Of a stretch of 20,708 nucleotides of DNA, positions 1-7,561 are shown piece by piece. This stretch comes from Planctomycetaceae bacterium. GTDB taxonomy: Bacteria > Planctomycetota > Planctomycetia > Planctomycetales > Planctomycetaceae. The position numbers were made by a program, and so were the translations under genes. Each line of letters starts with the position of its first letter. Positions within the stretch are counted from its first letter, which is position 1. Location of the stretch: NCBI GenBank assembly GCA_027080405.1, contig JALWSL010000373.1, positions 1 through 20,708 of the forward strand. The letters are read 5' to 3'. The notes under the pieces were generated by a model. The model saw only the letters and a program-made list of their open reading frames with translations, was not told the DNA's origin and searched no databases.

Positions 1-172
1 CATAACTCTGCATGTTTCCCTTCATCAAAACATTGGAGACAGGGAAAACAATAGACAGATTCGCTCCCCAAAATAGCCCCGTCAAACAGGCAAACAGAAA
101 CGAAACCGCAACCCGGGCGCGGTATTTGCCAACGTATGGCCAGATTCGCGATAATCCCTCAATAATCGACAT
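1..172 (-). CDS. MsbA-like ABC exporter, N-terminal fragment (cut by window edge)
   Basis: Only the first 57 codons are inside the window; the gene continues past the left edge. The start is the ATG whose complement lies at 170-172. The fragment begins MSIIEGLSRIWPYVGKYRAR, then a hydrophobic segment (about residues 21-45, with LFACLTGLFWGANLS and IVFPV) and then KGNMQSY. This layout, a short amphipathic WPYVxKYR helix followed at once by the first membrane helix, is typical of the N-terminus of type I ABC exporters fused to their ATPase, such as the MsbA family, which flips lipid A-core or other lipid-linked glycans across the inner membrane. No ATPase motif is visible because the gene is cut. 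It is the last gene of a minus-strand glycan cluster, which supports an export role. An AAGGA sits about 12 bases upstream of the start, a little far for a good ribosome site. The family call rests on a short stretch, so the substrate is inference. Confidence 0.7.
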   Translation of the reverse strand, partial: MSIIEGLSRIWPYVGKYRARVAVSFLFACLTGLFWGANLSIVFPVSNVLMKGNMQSY

Positions 173-566
173 ATCAAATTCGCTTCCTTGCGAAAGTTAT
201 CCGGTTCGCCCCTCTTTTGAGCGGCTACCCTTGTCGGTACGATCGTGTGCTACCGGCGAAATCAATGAGTCAACAGATCAACGAGTCAACGGCGCGAAAC
301 CTGTAGACAATATGAAATCACGTTCCGGCGACCGGTGTTCCAGCAACTGAAACAGACCGGCAACGCCGGGGTAATCTAGGAATTCATGGCGTTTTCATCC
401 AGTGCAATTTGTCCCCGCATCGACTAATTTCAAGAGGAGCCACAAAATTATCTGAAAATATCGATCCACATCCCGGCAAGACAATATACCGACCTGGCGG
501 TAATGTTATTACGAGCCCCTGATACAGAACGCATTGTCACTACTGCGGGAGGTGTGATGACAACGG
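173..566. other. Non-coding gap of about 390 bases between GT4 gene and ABC exporter
   Basis: I see no supported gene here. Short frames exist on both strands but lack family resemblance, and the plus-strand one overlaps the ABC exporter start in antisense. There is a small direct repeat, GAGTCAAC at 267-274 and 283-290 with GATCAAC between the copies. On the minus strand, TTGACT (284-289) with a 17-base spacer to ATTGAT (261-266) is a weak promoter match for the ABC gene. No convincing terminator hairpin was found after the GT4 stop. Confidence 0.5.
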
Positions 567-1712
567 TCACCGTGGTTCGTTCAACAATTCCCGATACAGC
601 GCAGCTAGTTGATTGTTCATTGCCGAAAGGGTGTGGGGTTCCACTCTTTCCCGAGCGTTTTCTCCCATTTTTTTCGCCTGTACGCCGCAAGTGCGTTTCA
701 TCGCCTCAACTAACGCTGGATGATCCAACGCATCGCAAACAAAACCATTTTCCCCATTCTCTACAAACTCCGCACCCCCACATTGAGTGCTGGTAATCAC
801 CGGCAATCCGGAAGCCATCGCTTCCAGAATCGAGTTCGGAAAGGGATCGTAAAGCGTCGGCAGCACAAGCAGATCGGCCGCTCCGTAAAAAGGGGCCACT
901 TCTTTCTGGACGCCCACAAATCGAACGCGATTCGCAATTCCCAACTGTTGTGAAAGCCGTTCCGAGCGTTTCATCGATTTGTCTCGTCCCACGATCAGTG
1001 CATAACCTTCCGACAGTTCTGCCAGGGCGTTCAACAGTCGATTGACTCCTTTCCGCTCAAAACCGGAGCCAACAAACAGATAGACGGGAGCATCTTGCGG
1101 TAATCGCCACTGTTGACGGATTGCGGCCCGATGCTTTTTCAAATCAGGGTGAAAATGATCCGTATCCACACCATTGTAAATAAGCTTCAACTTGGCGGGA
1201 TCAATCGAAAACCGTTTTGCAATATCCTGCTGAACCATGCGGGAGTTGCATATGACCGCCCGTAAATCAGGATGTTCATACAGCGATTTTTCTGCCCGCA
1301 GTACATAACGGTGATATGAACTTGAGCGAAGACCGATTCGCGAAAACCACCCTATCGTCCGGGATCGCTGTTCGAGCCAACTGGCGTGGACTCCGTCTCC
1401 GGCCCGATAGATCGAACTCCCCGGGATCCGTTCGTGGGACTGAACGAGATCAAACCGCTGTTCTCTCGCTGCCCGAATTGCCCATTTGGCAAAAAGCGAT
1501 TCCCGCAACACGCGCGTCGGCTTTGGCGGATCACAACGAATGACCGTATCGGAATCATCTTGCCATTTTCTTGTGATCAAGGTCACCTCGTGCCCTTGAT
1601 CTTCGAGAACGGACTTCATGCGGGAAACGATGCGCTCCCCTCCGCCATCAAATCGAAACCGCTGGCGGATCATCGCAATGCGATATTTTTTTGAATTCAA
1701 ACCTGTTTCCAT
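567..1712 (-). CDS. Glycosyltransferase family 4, WaaG/RfaG-like
   Basis: This 381-residue protein has the GT-B layout of family 4 retaining glycosyltransferases, which move a sugar from a nucleotide-sugar donor to a lipid-linked acceptor on the cytoplasmic face of the membrane. The N-terminal acceptor domain carries the glycine-rich loop FDGGGERI (21-28), much like WaaG of LPS core synthesis. NGVDTDHFHP (180-189) marks the hinge. The donor domain holds VGSGFERKG (214-222) and the donor-binding segment DPFPNSILEAMASGLPVI (289-306), where the usual E-x7-E has Asp289 in first place and Glu297 in second. Length is normal for the family. The ATG at 1712 lies eight residues before the first beta strand and is a reasonable start, though no clear Shine-Dalgarno precedes it. 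It lies 103 bases after a methyltransferase and upstream of the MsbA-like exporter. The WaaG-like role is an inference from motif style and context; the exact sugar is unknown. Confidence 0.88.
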   Translation of the reverse strand: METGLNSKKYRIAMIRQRFRFDGGGERIVSRMKSVLEDQGHEVTLITRKWQDDSDTVIRCDPPKPTRVLRESLFAKWAIRAAREQRFDLVQSHERIPGSSIYRAGDGVHASWLEQRSRTIGWFSRIGLRSSSYHRYVLRAEKSLYEHPDLRAVICNSRMVQQDIAKRFSIDPAKLKLIYNGVDTDHFHPDLKKHRAAIRQQWRLPQDAPVYLFVGSGFERKGVNRLLNALAELSEGYALIVGRDKSMKRSERLSQQLGIANRVRFVGVQKEVAPFYGAADLLVLPTLYDPFPNSILEAMASGLPVITSTQCGGAEFVENGENGFVCDALDHPALVEAMKRTCGVQAKKMGENARERVEPHTLSAMNNQLAALYRELLNEPR

Positions 1713-1815
1713 AAATCACCCGGGAAAACTCATTCCGGAGCTTCCCCTGATCCGACATGGCCGGAGCAATAAAAGGAACACGGGCAAGCATCTGGCGACT
1801 GGCAAAGAATCCGGG

Positions 1816-2475
1816 CTAAGCCGCCTTCTGTTTTTTTGCCTTGTTGATTTTCCGTTGCACCTCCAGTGGCAGATACATCATCATGCTGTAAACGCGATCG
1901 AGAGGGGAAACTTCGGGTGATTCGCAGGAGGCTGTTTTTCGGATTGCAAGCAACGTATCGGCCAGGCCGACTTTTTCATCATTTTTGTAGCGGGAAAGAA
2001 AGCGGTCGATCGAAAGTTTGACTCCCGGAAACTTCTCCGCATAATCGTGGAAACAGGCGACGCCCCCCACATTGAGCAGGCGCAACCAGCGCAGATCAGC
2101 CATGACTGCCAGTATTTTGTGCGAGGCATCGACAAGAATGAAGTCGAAACGGTCATCCTGTTTCTCTGCCTGTGCAAAAGCCTCTGCACTGGTCGTGGTA
2201 CGGAACTCGACCCCTTTTTCAGGTAGTCCATTTCGGGAAAGATTCTCCTTCACAATCGTCAACTGGTCGGGGAAGTACGTCATGCGATCAACAACGACAA
2301 ACTTCGGTCGCGTCTGATCATCGAAGCACTTCATCATTTTACATAACGTACCGCCTGCAGCGGTTCCGATTTCCAGATGTGGCCCGGAAAAATTCTTTTT
2401 TCGAATGATGTTCTGCAGAAATTTCTGCTCGGCCGGGGTCATTTCCGCTTCCAGAGTCTCTGAGCATCGCCGCAT
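1816..2475 (-). CDS. Class I SAM-dependent methyltransferase (Methyltransf_24-like)
   Basis: The 219-residue protein has a Rossmann methyltransferase core. Motif I is HLEIGTAAGGTL (33-44), the acidic residue at the end of strand 2 is in VVDRM (61-65), and DFILVDASHK (111-120) followed by LLNVGGVACFHDYA (133-146) matches the motif IV-V region of the small methyltransferases often found in glycan clusters, including CmcI-like and Methyltransf_24 proteins. HxDY at 143-145 is a likely metal or substrate site in that group. Two starts are plausible: codon 1 (2475), with AGGGA upstream, and codon 12 (2442), with GGAAG six bases upstream; I kept the longer. The C-terminus ends in a Lys/Ala-rich tail. 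Its neighbours are a TylF-type O-methyltransferase upstream and a WaaG-like glycosyltransferase downstream, so it most likely methylates a sugar of the same glycan. The substrate cannot be read from the sequence. Confidence 0.82.
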   Translation of the reverse strand: MRRCSETLEAEMTPAEQKFLQNIIRKKNFSGPHLEIGTAAGGTLCKMMKCFDDQTRPKFVVVDRMTYFPDQLTIVKENLSRNGLPEKGVEFRTTTSAEAFAQAEKQDDRFDFILVDASHKILAVMADLRWLRLLNVGGVACFHDYAEKFPGVKLSIDRFLSRYKNDEKVGLADTLLAIRKTASCESPEVSPLDRVYSMMMYLPLEVQRKINKAKKQKAA

Positions 2476-2588
2476 TATTTATCCCTTTATCAATCCACTG
2501 GAGCGAGTTGCATCGTCCCATTTATCCGATACAGAATATCCAATCACCATGGCGTATTCATGGTTTGCGCGTTTTTTATGTCCGCGTT

Positions 2589-3362
2589 TTATGCCGCCTT
2601 GACTCCAATTCGGCCCGTGTAATCGGTTCGATGGAGCAACATGGGAATGTTGTGGGCAGCGAAGTATTCATCGACCGCCTGGCGTGCCCCTTCCCAGTGG
2701 CCATAATCATCAATAATCAACACGCCGCCGGGTGAGAGCAATGGATACAAATTTTCCAATTCGTGTTTCGTCGATTCATACCAGTCGGTATCAAGTCTCA
2801 GCACGGCAATGCGATCGGGAAGCGTGCCGGGAATCGTCTCCTCGACTTTCCCTTTCACAAACTGGATGCGATCCATCGGGTAGCCACAACTGACGATGTT
2901 TTTATGGACTTCCCCGTACTCGGCTCGACACCAGGTTGAACTGTCTTCATCGACCTGTCTTTCCGCAAACCCGATATCCAGTGCATCGCCATCGCAGCGT
3001 TTGTCACCTTCACCCGGCTTGGGCATTCCCTCGAACGTGTCGTACAGAAAGACCTCCCGATCCGTAGCGGAAAGTCTTTTCAGCGTCAGCAGGGAAGACA
3101 TCACCGCTCCCCCTTTCCAGACACCGCATTCAACGATCGCCCCCGGAATCCGATTTTGGACAACGTGTCGGGTCGCCTCGATGAAAGCGTAAATCCGATC
3201 CGGACTCAGCAGTGTAAACGGCTGCACTTTTTCAATGATTTCCCGGTCTTCGGGGATCAAATCCGGCATTTTCCTGTTGAGCTGTCTGCTCATATCCAGT
3301 CGGCGAATCCCCTGTTTCAGACGACGCAGTACCGATTTCACTTGTTGAGGCAAAAGAGCCAT
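2589..3362 (-). CDS. TylF/MycF-family sugar O-methyltransferase
   Basis: The 257-residue protein shows the hallmarks of the TylF/MycF (macrocin O-methyltransferase) family: IVECGVWKGG (76-85) for SAM binding, YDTFEGMP (107-114), LRLDTDWYEST (188-198) and IIDDYGHWEGARQAVDEYF (216-234). In MycF-type enzymes the Asp residues of the DTD and DDY segments bind the Mg2+ that positions the sugar hydroxyl, and both are kept here, so the enzyme should be active. The family O-methylates deoxysugars, either in macrolides or in surface glycans. An N-terminal basic helix (1-30, MALLPQQVKSVLRRLKQGIR at its start) could lie on the membrane. The ATG at 3362 is the only sensible start. It lies 159 bases downstream of the WaaE-like glycosyltransferase gene. 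A role in O-methylating the cluster's glycan is inferred; no polyketide genes are present, so macrolide tailoring is unlikely. Confidence 0.9.
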   Translation of the reverse strand: MALLPQQVKSVLRRLKQGIRRLDMSRQLNRKMPDLIPEDREIIEKVQPFTLLSPDRIYAFIEATRHVVQNRIPGAIVECGVWKGGAVMSSLLTLKRLSATDREVFLYDTFEGMPKPGEGDKRCDGDALDIGFAERQVDEDSSTWCRAEYGEVHKNIVSCGYPMDRIQFVKGKVEETIPGTLPDRIAVLRLDTDWYESTKHELENLYPLLSPGGVLIIDDYGHWEGARQAVDEYFAAHNIPMLLHRTDYTGRIGVKAA

Positions 3363-3521
3363 TTTACTGATTCCCTGATATCAATCACGTTTGTCAAAAA
3401 TCACACACAGGTATTGCACAGATTGTTGCAACAGAGCGGCAACCGGCCAGCTCACCACTTTTTTGAGGTAGATTTCGAATAGACCGAGACGCCCCCGATG
3501 TTTTCTTTTTCATTCTTCCTT

Positions 3522-4304
3522 TCAAGCCGCTTTCGATTGTCTGTTTTTCTCTGCCAACAGGCGGTACTTCAAAAAGGAGCCACCCGCAATATGTTTTGCC
3601 AGTGAAAACCCCGCTTTTCCATCCAGAAAACCCGCGCGGAGAAAATAAGCCTTCATAAAATTGCCGACACAATGCACATAAGGTTCCGCCGCATTGGTTG
3701 TGCGTCCCTGATCTGACAGGTAATCAACCATCATATGGACGTACTTGCGGTTTCGCTGGATGAATTCATCAATGTTGTGATAGCTGAAATGCAGCATCCT
3801 TTTATTCAATTTTCCCACGCTGCCCTCCAGAAGCACCGTTTCATGCGGATTGGTGCCTCCCCATTTCGCCCTTGATTTCCTGAATATTCGCAACTGGTAA
3901 TCGGGACTCCAATTGCCATGTTTTATTTCCTGTGTGCCGATAAATGTCCGCCGCCCAATCTGATAGCCTGCCTTTTTGAAATCGAGTTGCCCGATTTCCT
4001 CAATCAATTCCGGAACCAACAGCTCATCTGCATCAAGCGAAATAACCCACTCATGCCTGCAAAGCGACAGGGCATGGTTTTTCTGATTGATAAAATTATC
4101 GAAAGGACGGGAATGAACTTTCACGTTCGCAAAACGACTGGCGATTTCCAGCGTCGCATCTTCTGAACCGGAATCGACAAGCACAACTTCATCGCACCAG
4201 GTGAGCGATTCCAGACACTGCCCGATGTATTCCTGCTCGTTGAAGCAGATGACAGCCGCCGAGAAGGGGGGCCGGTGGGGCATATCTGTTATCTGTTTTG
4301 TCAT
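3522..4304 (-). CDS. Glycosyltransferase family 2, WaaE/KdtX-like
   Basis: From the chosen start this is a 260-residue GT-A enzyme with no membrane helix. The nucleotide-binding strand is AAVICFNEQEYI (16-27 from this start), then VLVDSGSEDATLEIA (41-55 from this start), and the metal-binding DXD is in SLDADELL (89-96). The pattern FNExxxIxxCLESL, DxGSxDxT, SLDADE, then a NPHE motif (152-155) and HYSYxN-like LHFSYHNIDEF resembles WaaE/KdtX, the LPS inner-core beta-1,4-glucosyltransferase group. I prefer the ATG at 4302-4304 because GGGAGG lies just four bases upstream; an upstream in-frame ATG pair (4325 and 4322) would add seven residues but has no ribosome site. The gene begins 39 bases after the preceding methyltransferase stop, so the two are very likely co-transcribed. 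The WaaE likeness is from motifs; donor and acceptor are unknown. Confidence 0.87.
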   Translation of the reverse strand: MTKQITDMPHRPPFSAAVICFNEQEYIGQCLESLTWCDEVVLVDSGSEDATLEIASRFANVKVHSRPFDNFINQKNHALSLCRHEWVISLDADELLVPELIEEIGQLDFKKAGYQIGRRTFIGTQEIKHGNWSPDYQLRIFRKSRAKWGGTNPHETVLLEGSVGKLNKRMLHFSYHNIDEFIQRNRKYVHMMVDYLSDQGRTTNAAEPYVHCVGNFMKAYFLRAGFLDGKAGFSLAKHIAGGSFLKYRLLAEKNRQSKAA

Positions 4305-4308
4305 GGTT

Positions 4309-4314
4309 CCTCCC
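4309..4314 (-). promoter_or_regulatory. Shine-Dalgarno deciding the WaaE-like GT start
   Basis: On the minus strand GGGAGG is followed by AACC and then ATG at 4304. It is the only strong ribosome site near this gene's three possible ATG codons and favours the innermost one. Because it lies inside the frame that would open at 4325, initiation at the upstream ATG pair is less likely. Confidence 0.55.
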
Positions 4315-4343
4315 TGAACCATCATTTGTCTGCCGATTAAATC

Positions 4344-5144
4344 TCATGCCACCTGCGCAAGAGACTGCTCGGATTTGTCTGTGTCCAGTTCTTCTGCCGG
4401 AAAATATTGGGTTGCTCTTCTCTTTTCAAAAATCATCACGATCGAGCGTCCCGTCAATACTCCTTTTGAATTGATATCCCTGTAGATGGCCTCATTTCGC
4501 TCTCGATATTGTTTGTACTTGTTCGAGAAGAACAGCGATCGGGACCAGAGTTTGCCTGCCAGAGAAATCCCGGCATAGACAGGCATCAGGAACGCCCGCT
4601 TCGTCTTGTCACCTTTCACCTGCGCCACATCTGCCCCAAAATAATTGGCAAGATACCGCATCGAATGATAGGACATCGGCGAAATATGAAAGCGATCGAC
4701 TGTCTCATCGGGGCCATAGTCATGAAGTTGGGCTGGATGAAATTGATAAAAAGTACCGGTAAACAGAAACTGCAACCTCGAATACATATTCATGATGTTT
4801 GGCGTGGAAACAATGATATGTCCGCCAATTTTCGAAACACGAATCAACTCTCCCAGAAGCAGATACGGGTTCAAAACATGCTCGATCCCCTCCAGACAGA
4901 CAACACCATCAAATGTTTCGTCATCGAAGGGAAGCCGTTTTGTCATATCGGCGTAAACAAAATCCTCCTGATGATTGTTGATATCGGCCGGCGTGACACG
5001 ATGCCCCTGTTTTCGCAGAGCTGAAGTCAATTTCCCGCTACCCGAAGGCAAATCCAGAATATGCTGTCCCGCTTGCTGACCTGCAAAGAATTCGAGGGCC
5101 TGCTTCATATAGCCGGGAAATATGTGGAGCTTGTGTTCTCGCAT
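4344..5144 (-). CDS. Class I SAM-dependent methyltransferase (Methyltransf_11/UbiE-like)
   Basis: The 266-residue protein has a clear SAM-binding core: motif I ILDLPSGSGKL (29-39), acidic Asp54 in VTPADINN, Asp66 in YADMTKRLPF, then the FDGVVCLEGIEHVLNP block (78-93) and the GGHIIVSTPN strand (107-116). These are typical of Methyltransf_11-type enzymes that methylate small molecules or sugars. The C-terminal third (120-240) is an extra module with aromatic-rich segments and ends with GRSIVMIFEKR, seen in glycan-cluster methyltransferases that act on lipid-linked sugars. The ATG at 5144 starts MREHKLHIFPGY. Oddly, the 12 bases GCGAGAACACAA occur both just upstream of the ATG and again overlapping it, so start and leader are partly duplicated. 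Its stop lies 39 bases before the chosen start of the WaaE-like gene, suggesting one operon. Substrate unknown. Confidence 0.85.
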   Translation of the reverse strand: MREHKLHIFPGYMKQALEFFAGQQAGQHILDLPSGSGKLTSALRKQGHRVTPADINNHQEDFVYADMTKRLPFDDETFDGVVCLEGIEHVLNPYLLLGELIRVSKIGGHIIVSTPNIMNMYSRLQFLFTGTFYQFHPAQLHDYGPDETVDRFHISPMSYHSMRYLANYFGADVAQVKGDKTKRAFLMPVYAGISLAGKLWSRSLFFSNKYKQYRERNEAIYRDINSKGVLTGRSIVMIFEKRRATQYFPAEELDTDKSEQSLAQVA

Positions 5145-5159
5145 AATTTGTGTTCTCGC
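5131..5159 (-). repeat. 12-base direct repeat spanning a start codon
   Basis: TTGTGTTCTCGC occurs at 5131-5142 and again at 5148-5159 on the plus strand, a period of 17 bases. On the coding (minus) strand the copies are GCGAGAACACAA, with the second overlapping the final G of the ATG start of the methyltransferase gene and the first in its leader. It could be a replication-slippage duplication or a protein or RNA binding site near the ribosome site. Confidence 0.8.
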
Positions 5160-5626
5160 CTAACAGGCAAAGATCCTTATCACAGGTTTATTTTCCCGAC
5201 CGCCGCTCGACTGGAAATAGTGTGCCCAGGCCGAACATCGAATTCCTGACGCTGCAGGCAGGCATTGTGGTGTAACGCGTTGGAACCTTTTGTAACCGAA
5301 AACGCCGACTGACGCTCAACATCAATCCGGAATCTCATCAATCCGGAAGTTCGACACTGGAATAAACCGATTACCCAACGCGGCTGGTTCATTCTGATAG
5401 CCGTAACCAAACTGATAATTTTCTAAAAATTGCGAGCCGTTCGCAAACTTTTACCGTTAGTAATACGAGCTGTCCTTCTCGTCAAAAATCAGCCGCATTC
5501 AGAGGAACTTCCCGACACGGGGGTCATACGGGGCGACGGAATATAGAAGAACAGAACTGATGGGGTCAATGCCAGTTAAGAGCAGACGAAATATGAGAGA
5601 TGCGAAAGATGAGAAGCCTGCACAGC
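5145..5626. other. Non-coding gap of about 480 bases between two cluster genes
   Basis: No gene is supported here. The stretch separates the TIGR04283-like glycosyltransferase from the rest of the glycan cluster, so the downstream six genes may have their own promoter in it, although I could not find a convincing -35/-10 pair. It holds a short tandem repeat at 5320-5348 and the start-codon repeat described separately. The small frame on the minus strand (5180-5410) has no recognisable motif and looks like chance. Confidence 0.5.
5320..5348. repeat. 13-base tandem direct repeat
   Basis: CATCAATCCGGAA is found at 5320-5332 and again at 5336-5348, separated by TCT (period 16). Both copies match exactly. 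It lies in the intergenic stretch upstream of the methyltransferase gene. Function unknown; slippage or a regulator site are both possible. Confidence 0.75.
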
Positions 5627-6313
5627 CTAGCGAATCTGTGGATAGTATTTTGCAAGAATGTGAGGAGAGACTCCCAAATACGCCAGGCTCACAAACAGGC
5701 GATTGATGATCGTCTGCTTGAAGACCCCCGTTTTTTGCCAACGGCGAGGACTGATGACGATCTCCTGATCAATCATTCCCACTTTTCCTATTCTTCGCAT
5801 TTTTTTCATGAAAAGAAGATCTTCCAGAAAGGGAACGTTGGGGAAGCCGCCCGCCTGCTCGAAAACCTTCCGGGTTATAAAAAGTCCCTGATCGCCATAA
5901 GCCGACTGGAACCAGCGTGCCCGAAAGGAATTGCCCCACTCCAGTATTCGGTACTTCCAGGCGGGATGATCGATTCGCTGCCGAAAACAGCCCGCAACAT
6001 GCCTGCCCTCGGCGAATAATTGTTGAACCGCGGCCAGCCCTCCCGGTTTCAATCGACAGTCCGCATGCAAGAAAAGAAGAATCTCCCCCCGTGATTGTTT
6101 CGCTCCCAGGTTCTGTTGAACCGCCCGTCCCGGTTGTGAATGCAGCAAGAGATCCGCTTTTTCACATAACTCTGTTGTTCGATCGGAACTACCGCCGTCG
6201 ACAACAATAATCTCGCACTGACAGCAGTCCTGCTCCTGAATCGACCGCAACGACTCCAGCAAAGAAGCAATATTCGACTCTTCGTTCAGTGTTGGAATGA
6301 TGATCGAAATCAA
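5627..6313 (-). CDS. Glycosyltransferase family 2, TIGR04283-like
   Basis: With the TTG start at 6311-6313 the protein has 228 residues and begins at once with the nucleotide-binding strand ISIIIPTLNEE, as is usual for this family. An alternative GTG start at 6362-6364 would add 17 residues (FAFFLLFLLNN...), a hydrophobic leader the family does not have; the best promoter match puts transcription start only about eight bases before that GTG, so I prefer TTG, which has an AGG about seven bases upstream. Motifs: VDGGSSDRTTEL, HSQPGRAVQQN, FLHADCRLKP (DXD-equivalent), AYGDQGLFI, PFLEDLLFMKKMRR and a C-terminal RRWQKTGVFKQTIINR. This set matches the TIGR04283 family, named for arsenosugar clusters but widespread outside them. 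No arsenic-sugar genes are in the window, so a glycan role with its neighbours is equally possible. Confidence 0.85.
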   Translation of the reverse strand: MISIIIPTLNEESNIASLLESLRSIQEQDCCQCEIIVVDGGSSDRTTELCEKADLLLHSQPGRAVQQNLGAKQSRGEILLFLHADCRLKPGGLAAVQQLFAEGRHVAGCFRQRIDHPAWKYRILEWGNSFRARWFQSAYGDQGLFITRKVFEQAGGFPNVPFLEDLLFMKKMRRIGKVGMIDQEIVISPRRWQKTGVFKQTIINRLFVSLAYLGVSPHILAKYYPQIR

Positions 6314-6378
6314 CGCAGACCTGTTCGAATTATTCAGGAGAAACAGAAGGAAAAACGCAAACACCTGCCTGACATGGC

Positions 6379-6407
6379 AATATGGGTAACCTGCATTCGC
6401 TTTTCAA
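6379..6407 (-). promoter_or_regulatory. Candidate sigma-70-type promoter for the TIGR04283-like gene
   Basis: Reading the minus strand, TTGAAA (6402-6407) is followed after 17 bases by CATATT (6379-6384), matching the consensus at 5 of 6 and 4 of 6 positions. It lies between two divergent genes and points into the glycosyltransferase. The predicted start of transcription, near 6372, favours the TTG start codon at 6313. Confidence 0.4.
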
Positions 6408-6537
6408 GTTAAGACAGTTGTGCAGTCGATGATGTCAAGGGAGTCCGTATCGCCCCCGGAAAGTGTTACCGGACACCGGAGAGTCGATGAATCGATAATC
6501 GGTCATTCCAGCAACTTTTACCTTCCCGCACCATTTT

Positions 6538-7368
6538 ATGACAACAGCACAAATATATCGCATTGATCTTCAGGATCTTTTCAGCGGTCCTCGCGATTTG
6601 CTGCTGTATCTGGTGCGCAAGCACGAGTTGGACATCCTCGATATTTCACTAACAGAAATCGTCACGGAATTCCAGGAGTATCTGGAAGTGCTGGAGATTA
6701 TCGATTTTGATATCGCTGCAGATTTTGTGGTAACAGCATCGACGTTGGCGGAAATCAAAAGCCGCCTGGCACTGGTTCGTACTCCAGAAGAGGAGCAGGA
6801 ACAGGAGGAAGAACTGGAATCTGATTCTGCCAACGAGGGGCTGGTGCTGCAGTTACTGGAATATAAACGACTCAAGGATGCGGCTGAGTTACTTCAGGAG
6901 CAGGCTCTTGCCTGGCAGGATCGCTATCCCCGGTTGGCCGATGAACGTCCGGATACGAAACGCTCTCCCGCCGATGACTACATCAAGGATGTTGAAGTTT
7001 GGGATCTTGTTGGGGCTTTTGCACGGATTGTCCGCAAGAAAAAGGCGGACGGCATTCACAAACTCCGCTTCGATACGACACCGGTTCATGTCTATGTCGA
7101 ACAGATTGGCAAACAGGTGCGCGAGCAGGGAGAAGTGCTTTTTCAATCACTATTCGACAAAACAGAAGACAGAAGTGTGGTGATTGGCATGTTCCTGGCG
7201 GTACTGGAGTTATTGAGACATCATCAGTTCCGTGCCGTTCAACTTGTTGATTATGGTGATATCTGGATCAAGCCTCCCCGTGAAGAAAAAGCTGAGACGA
7301 CCCGCACAACAGACGAAGCGGGAAGCGAAAACGAAAGCGATGATCCCGCAGAGCAGACGAATGATTGA
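6538..7368 (+). CDS. scpA: Segregation and condensation protein A (ScpA, kleisin of SMC complex)
   Basis: ScpA is the kleisin subunit that bridges the SMC dimer with ScpB and helps compact and segregate the chromosome. The 276-residue protein starts with the family hallmark FSGPRDLLLYLVRKHELDI (15-33, usual form FxGPLDLLLxLI), followed by the helix DFVVTASTLAEIKSRLAL (62-79), where MAxxLxxIKSxxLL is typical. An acidic linker (82-100, EEEQEQEEELESD) is followed by a middle segment with LLEYKRLKDAAELL (106-119). The C-terminal winged helix that contacts the SMC head spans about 185-245 (VVIGMFLAVLELLRHHQFRAVQ). A 30-residue acidic, Ser/Thr-rich tail is added at the end. The ATG at 6538 has no Shine-Dalgarno but precedes the conserved domain by the right distance. 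No scpB is next to it, unlike in many bacteria. Confidence 0.95.
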   Translation: MTTAQIYRIDLQDLFSGPRDLLLYLVRKHELDILDISLTEIVTEFQEYLEVLEIIDFDIAADFVVTASTLAEIKSRLALVRTPEEEQEQEEELESDSANEGLVLQLLEYKRLKDAAELLQEQALAWQDRYPRLADERPDTKRSPADDYIKDVEVWDLVGAFARIVRKKKADGIHKLRFDTTPVHVYVEQIGKQVREQGEVLFQSLFDKTEDRSVVIGMFLAVLELLRHHQFRAVQLVDYGDIWIKPPREEKAETTRTTDEAGSENESDDPAEQTND

Positions 7369-7391
7369 GAAGAGAATATGATCAACGTAAT

Positions 7392-7423
7392 ATAATCAAC
7401 ATAATCAACAACAGATAATCAAC
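7392..7423. repeat. Three copies of ATAATCAAC in the scpA-uvrA gap
   Basis: ATAATCAAC occurs at 7392-7400, 7401-7409 and 7415-7423, with a partial copy GATCAAC just before. It lies in the 193-base gap between scpA and the UvrA-like gene. The AT-rich, phased short repeats could bind a regulator or be slippage. No terminator or clear promoter is visible in the gap. Confidence 0.6.
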
Positions 7424-7561
7424 AGATTCGACCGTCGAGCGAAAAGAGATGCCAGATACTGGCCGTGACGGTTTGAAAATTGTCGCAGCGGTCAGGACAA
7501 TGCTTCCTGTTTCAACTTTCGTCTGCCATGCTCTCTTTCCCGAAATCTGCATCAACTGATC

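Noticed and set aside
12..350. Plus-strand open frame of 112 codons at the left edge
   Set aside because: It is antisense to the clear ABC exporter N-terminus at 1-172, has no family motif and an amino acid make-up typical of a shadow frame.
5180..5410. Minus-strand frame of 76 codons upstream of the methyltransferase gene
   Set aside because: No motif, no ribosome site, and it covers the direct repeat at 5320-5348; more likely leader DNA.
5627..6313. Arsenosugar biosynthesis pathway
   Set aside because: Only the TIGR04283-like glycosyltransferase is present; no arsenic methyltransferase or radical SAM partner is visible in the window.
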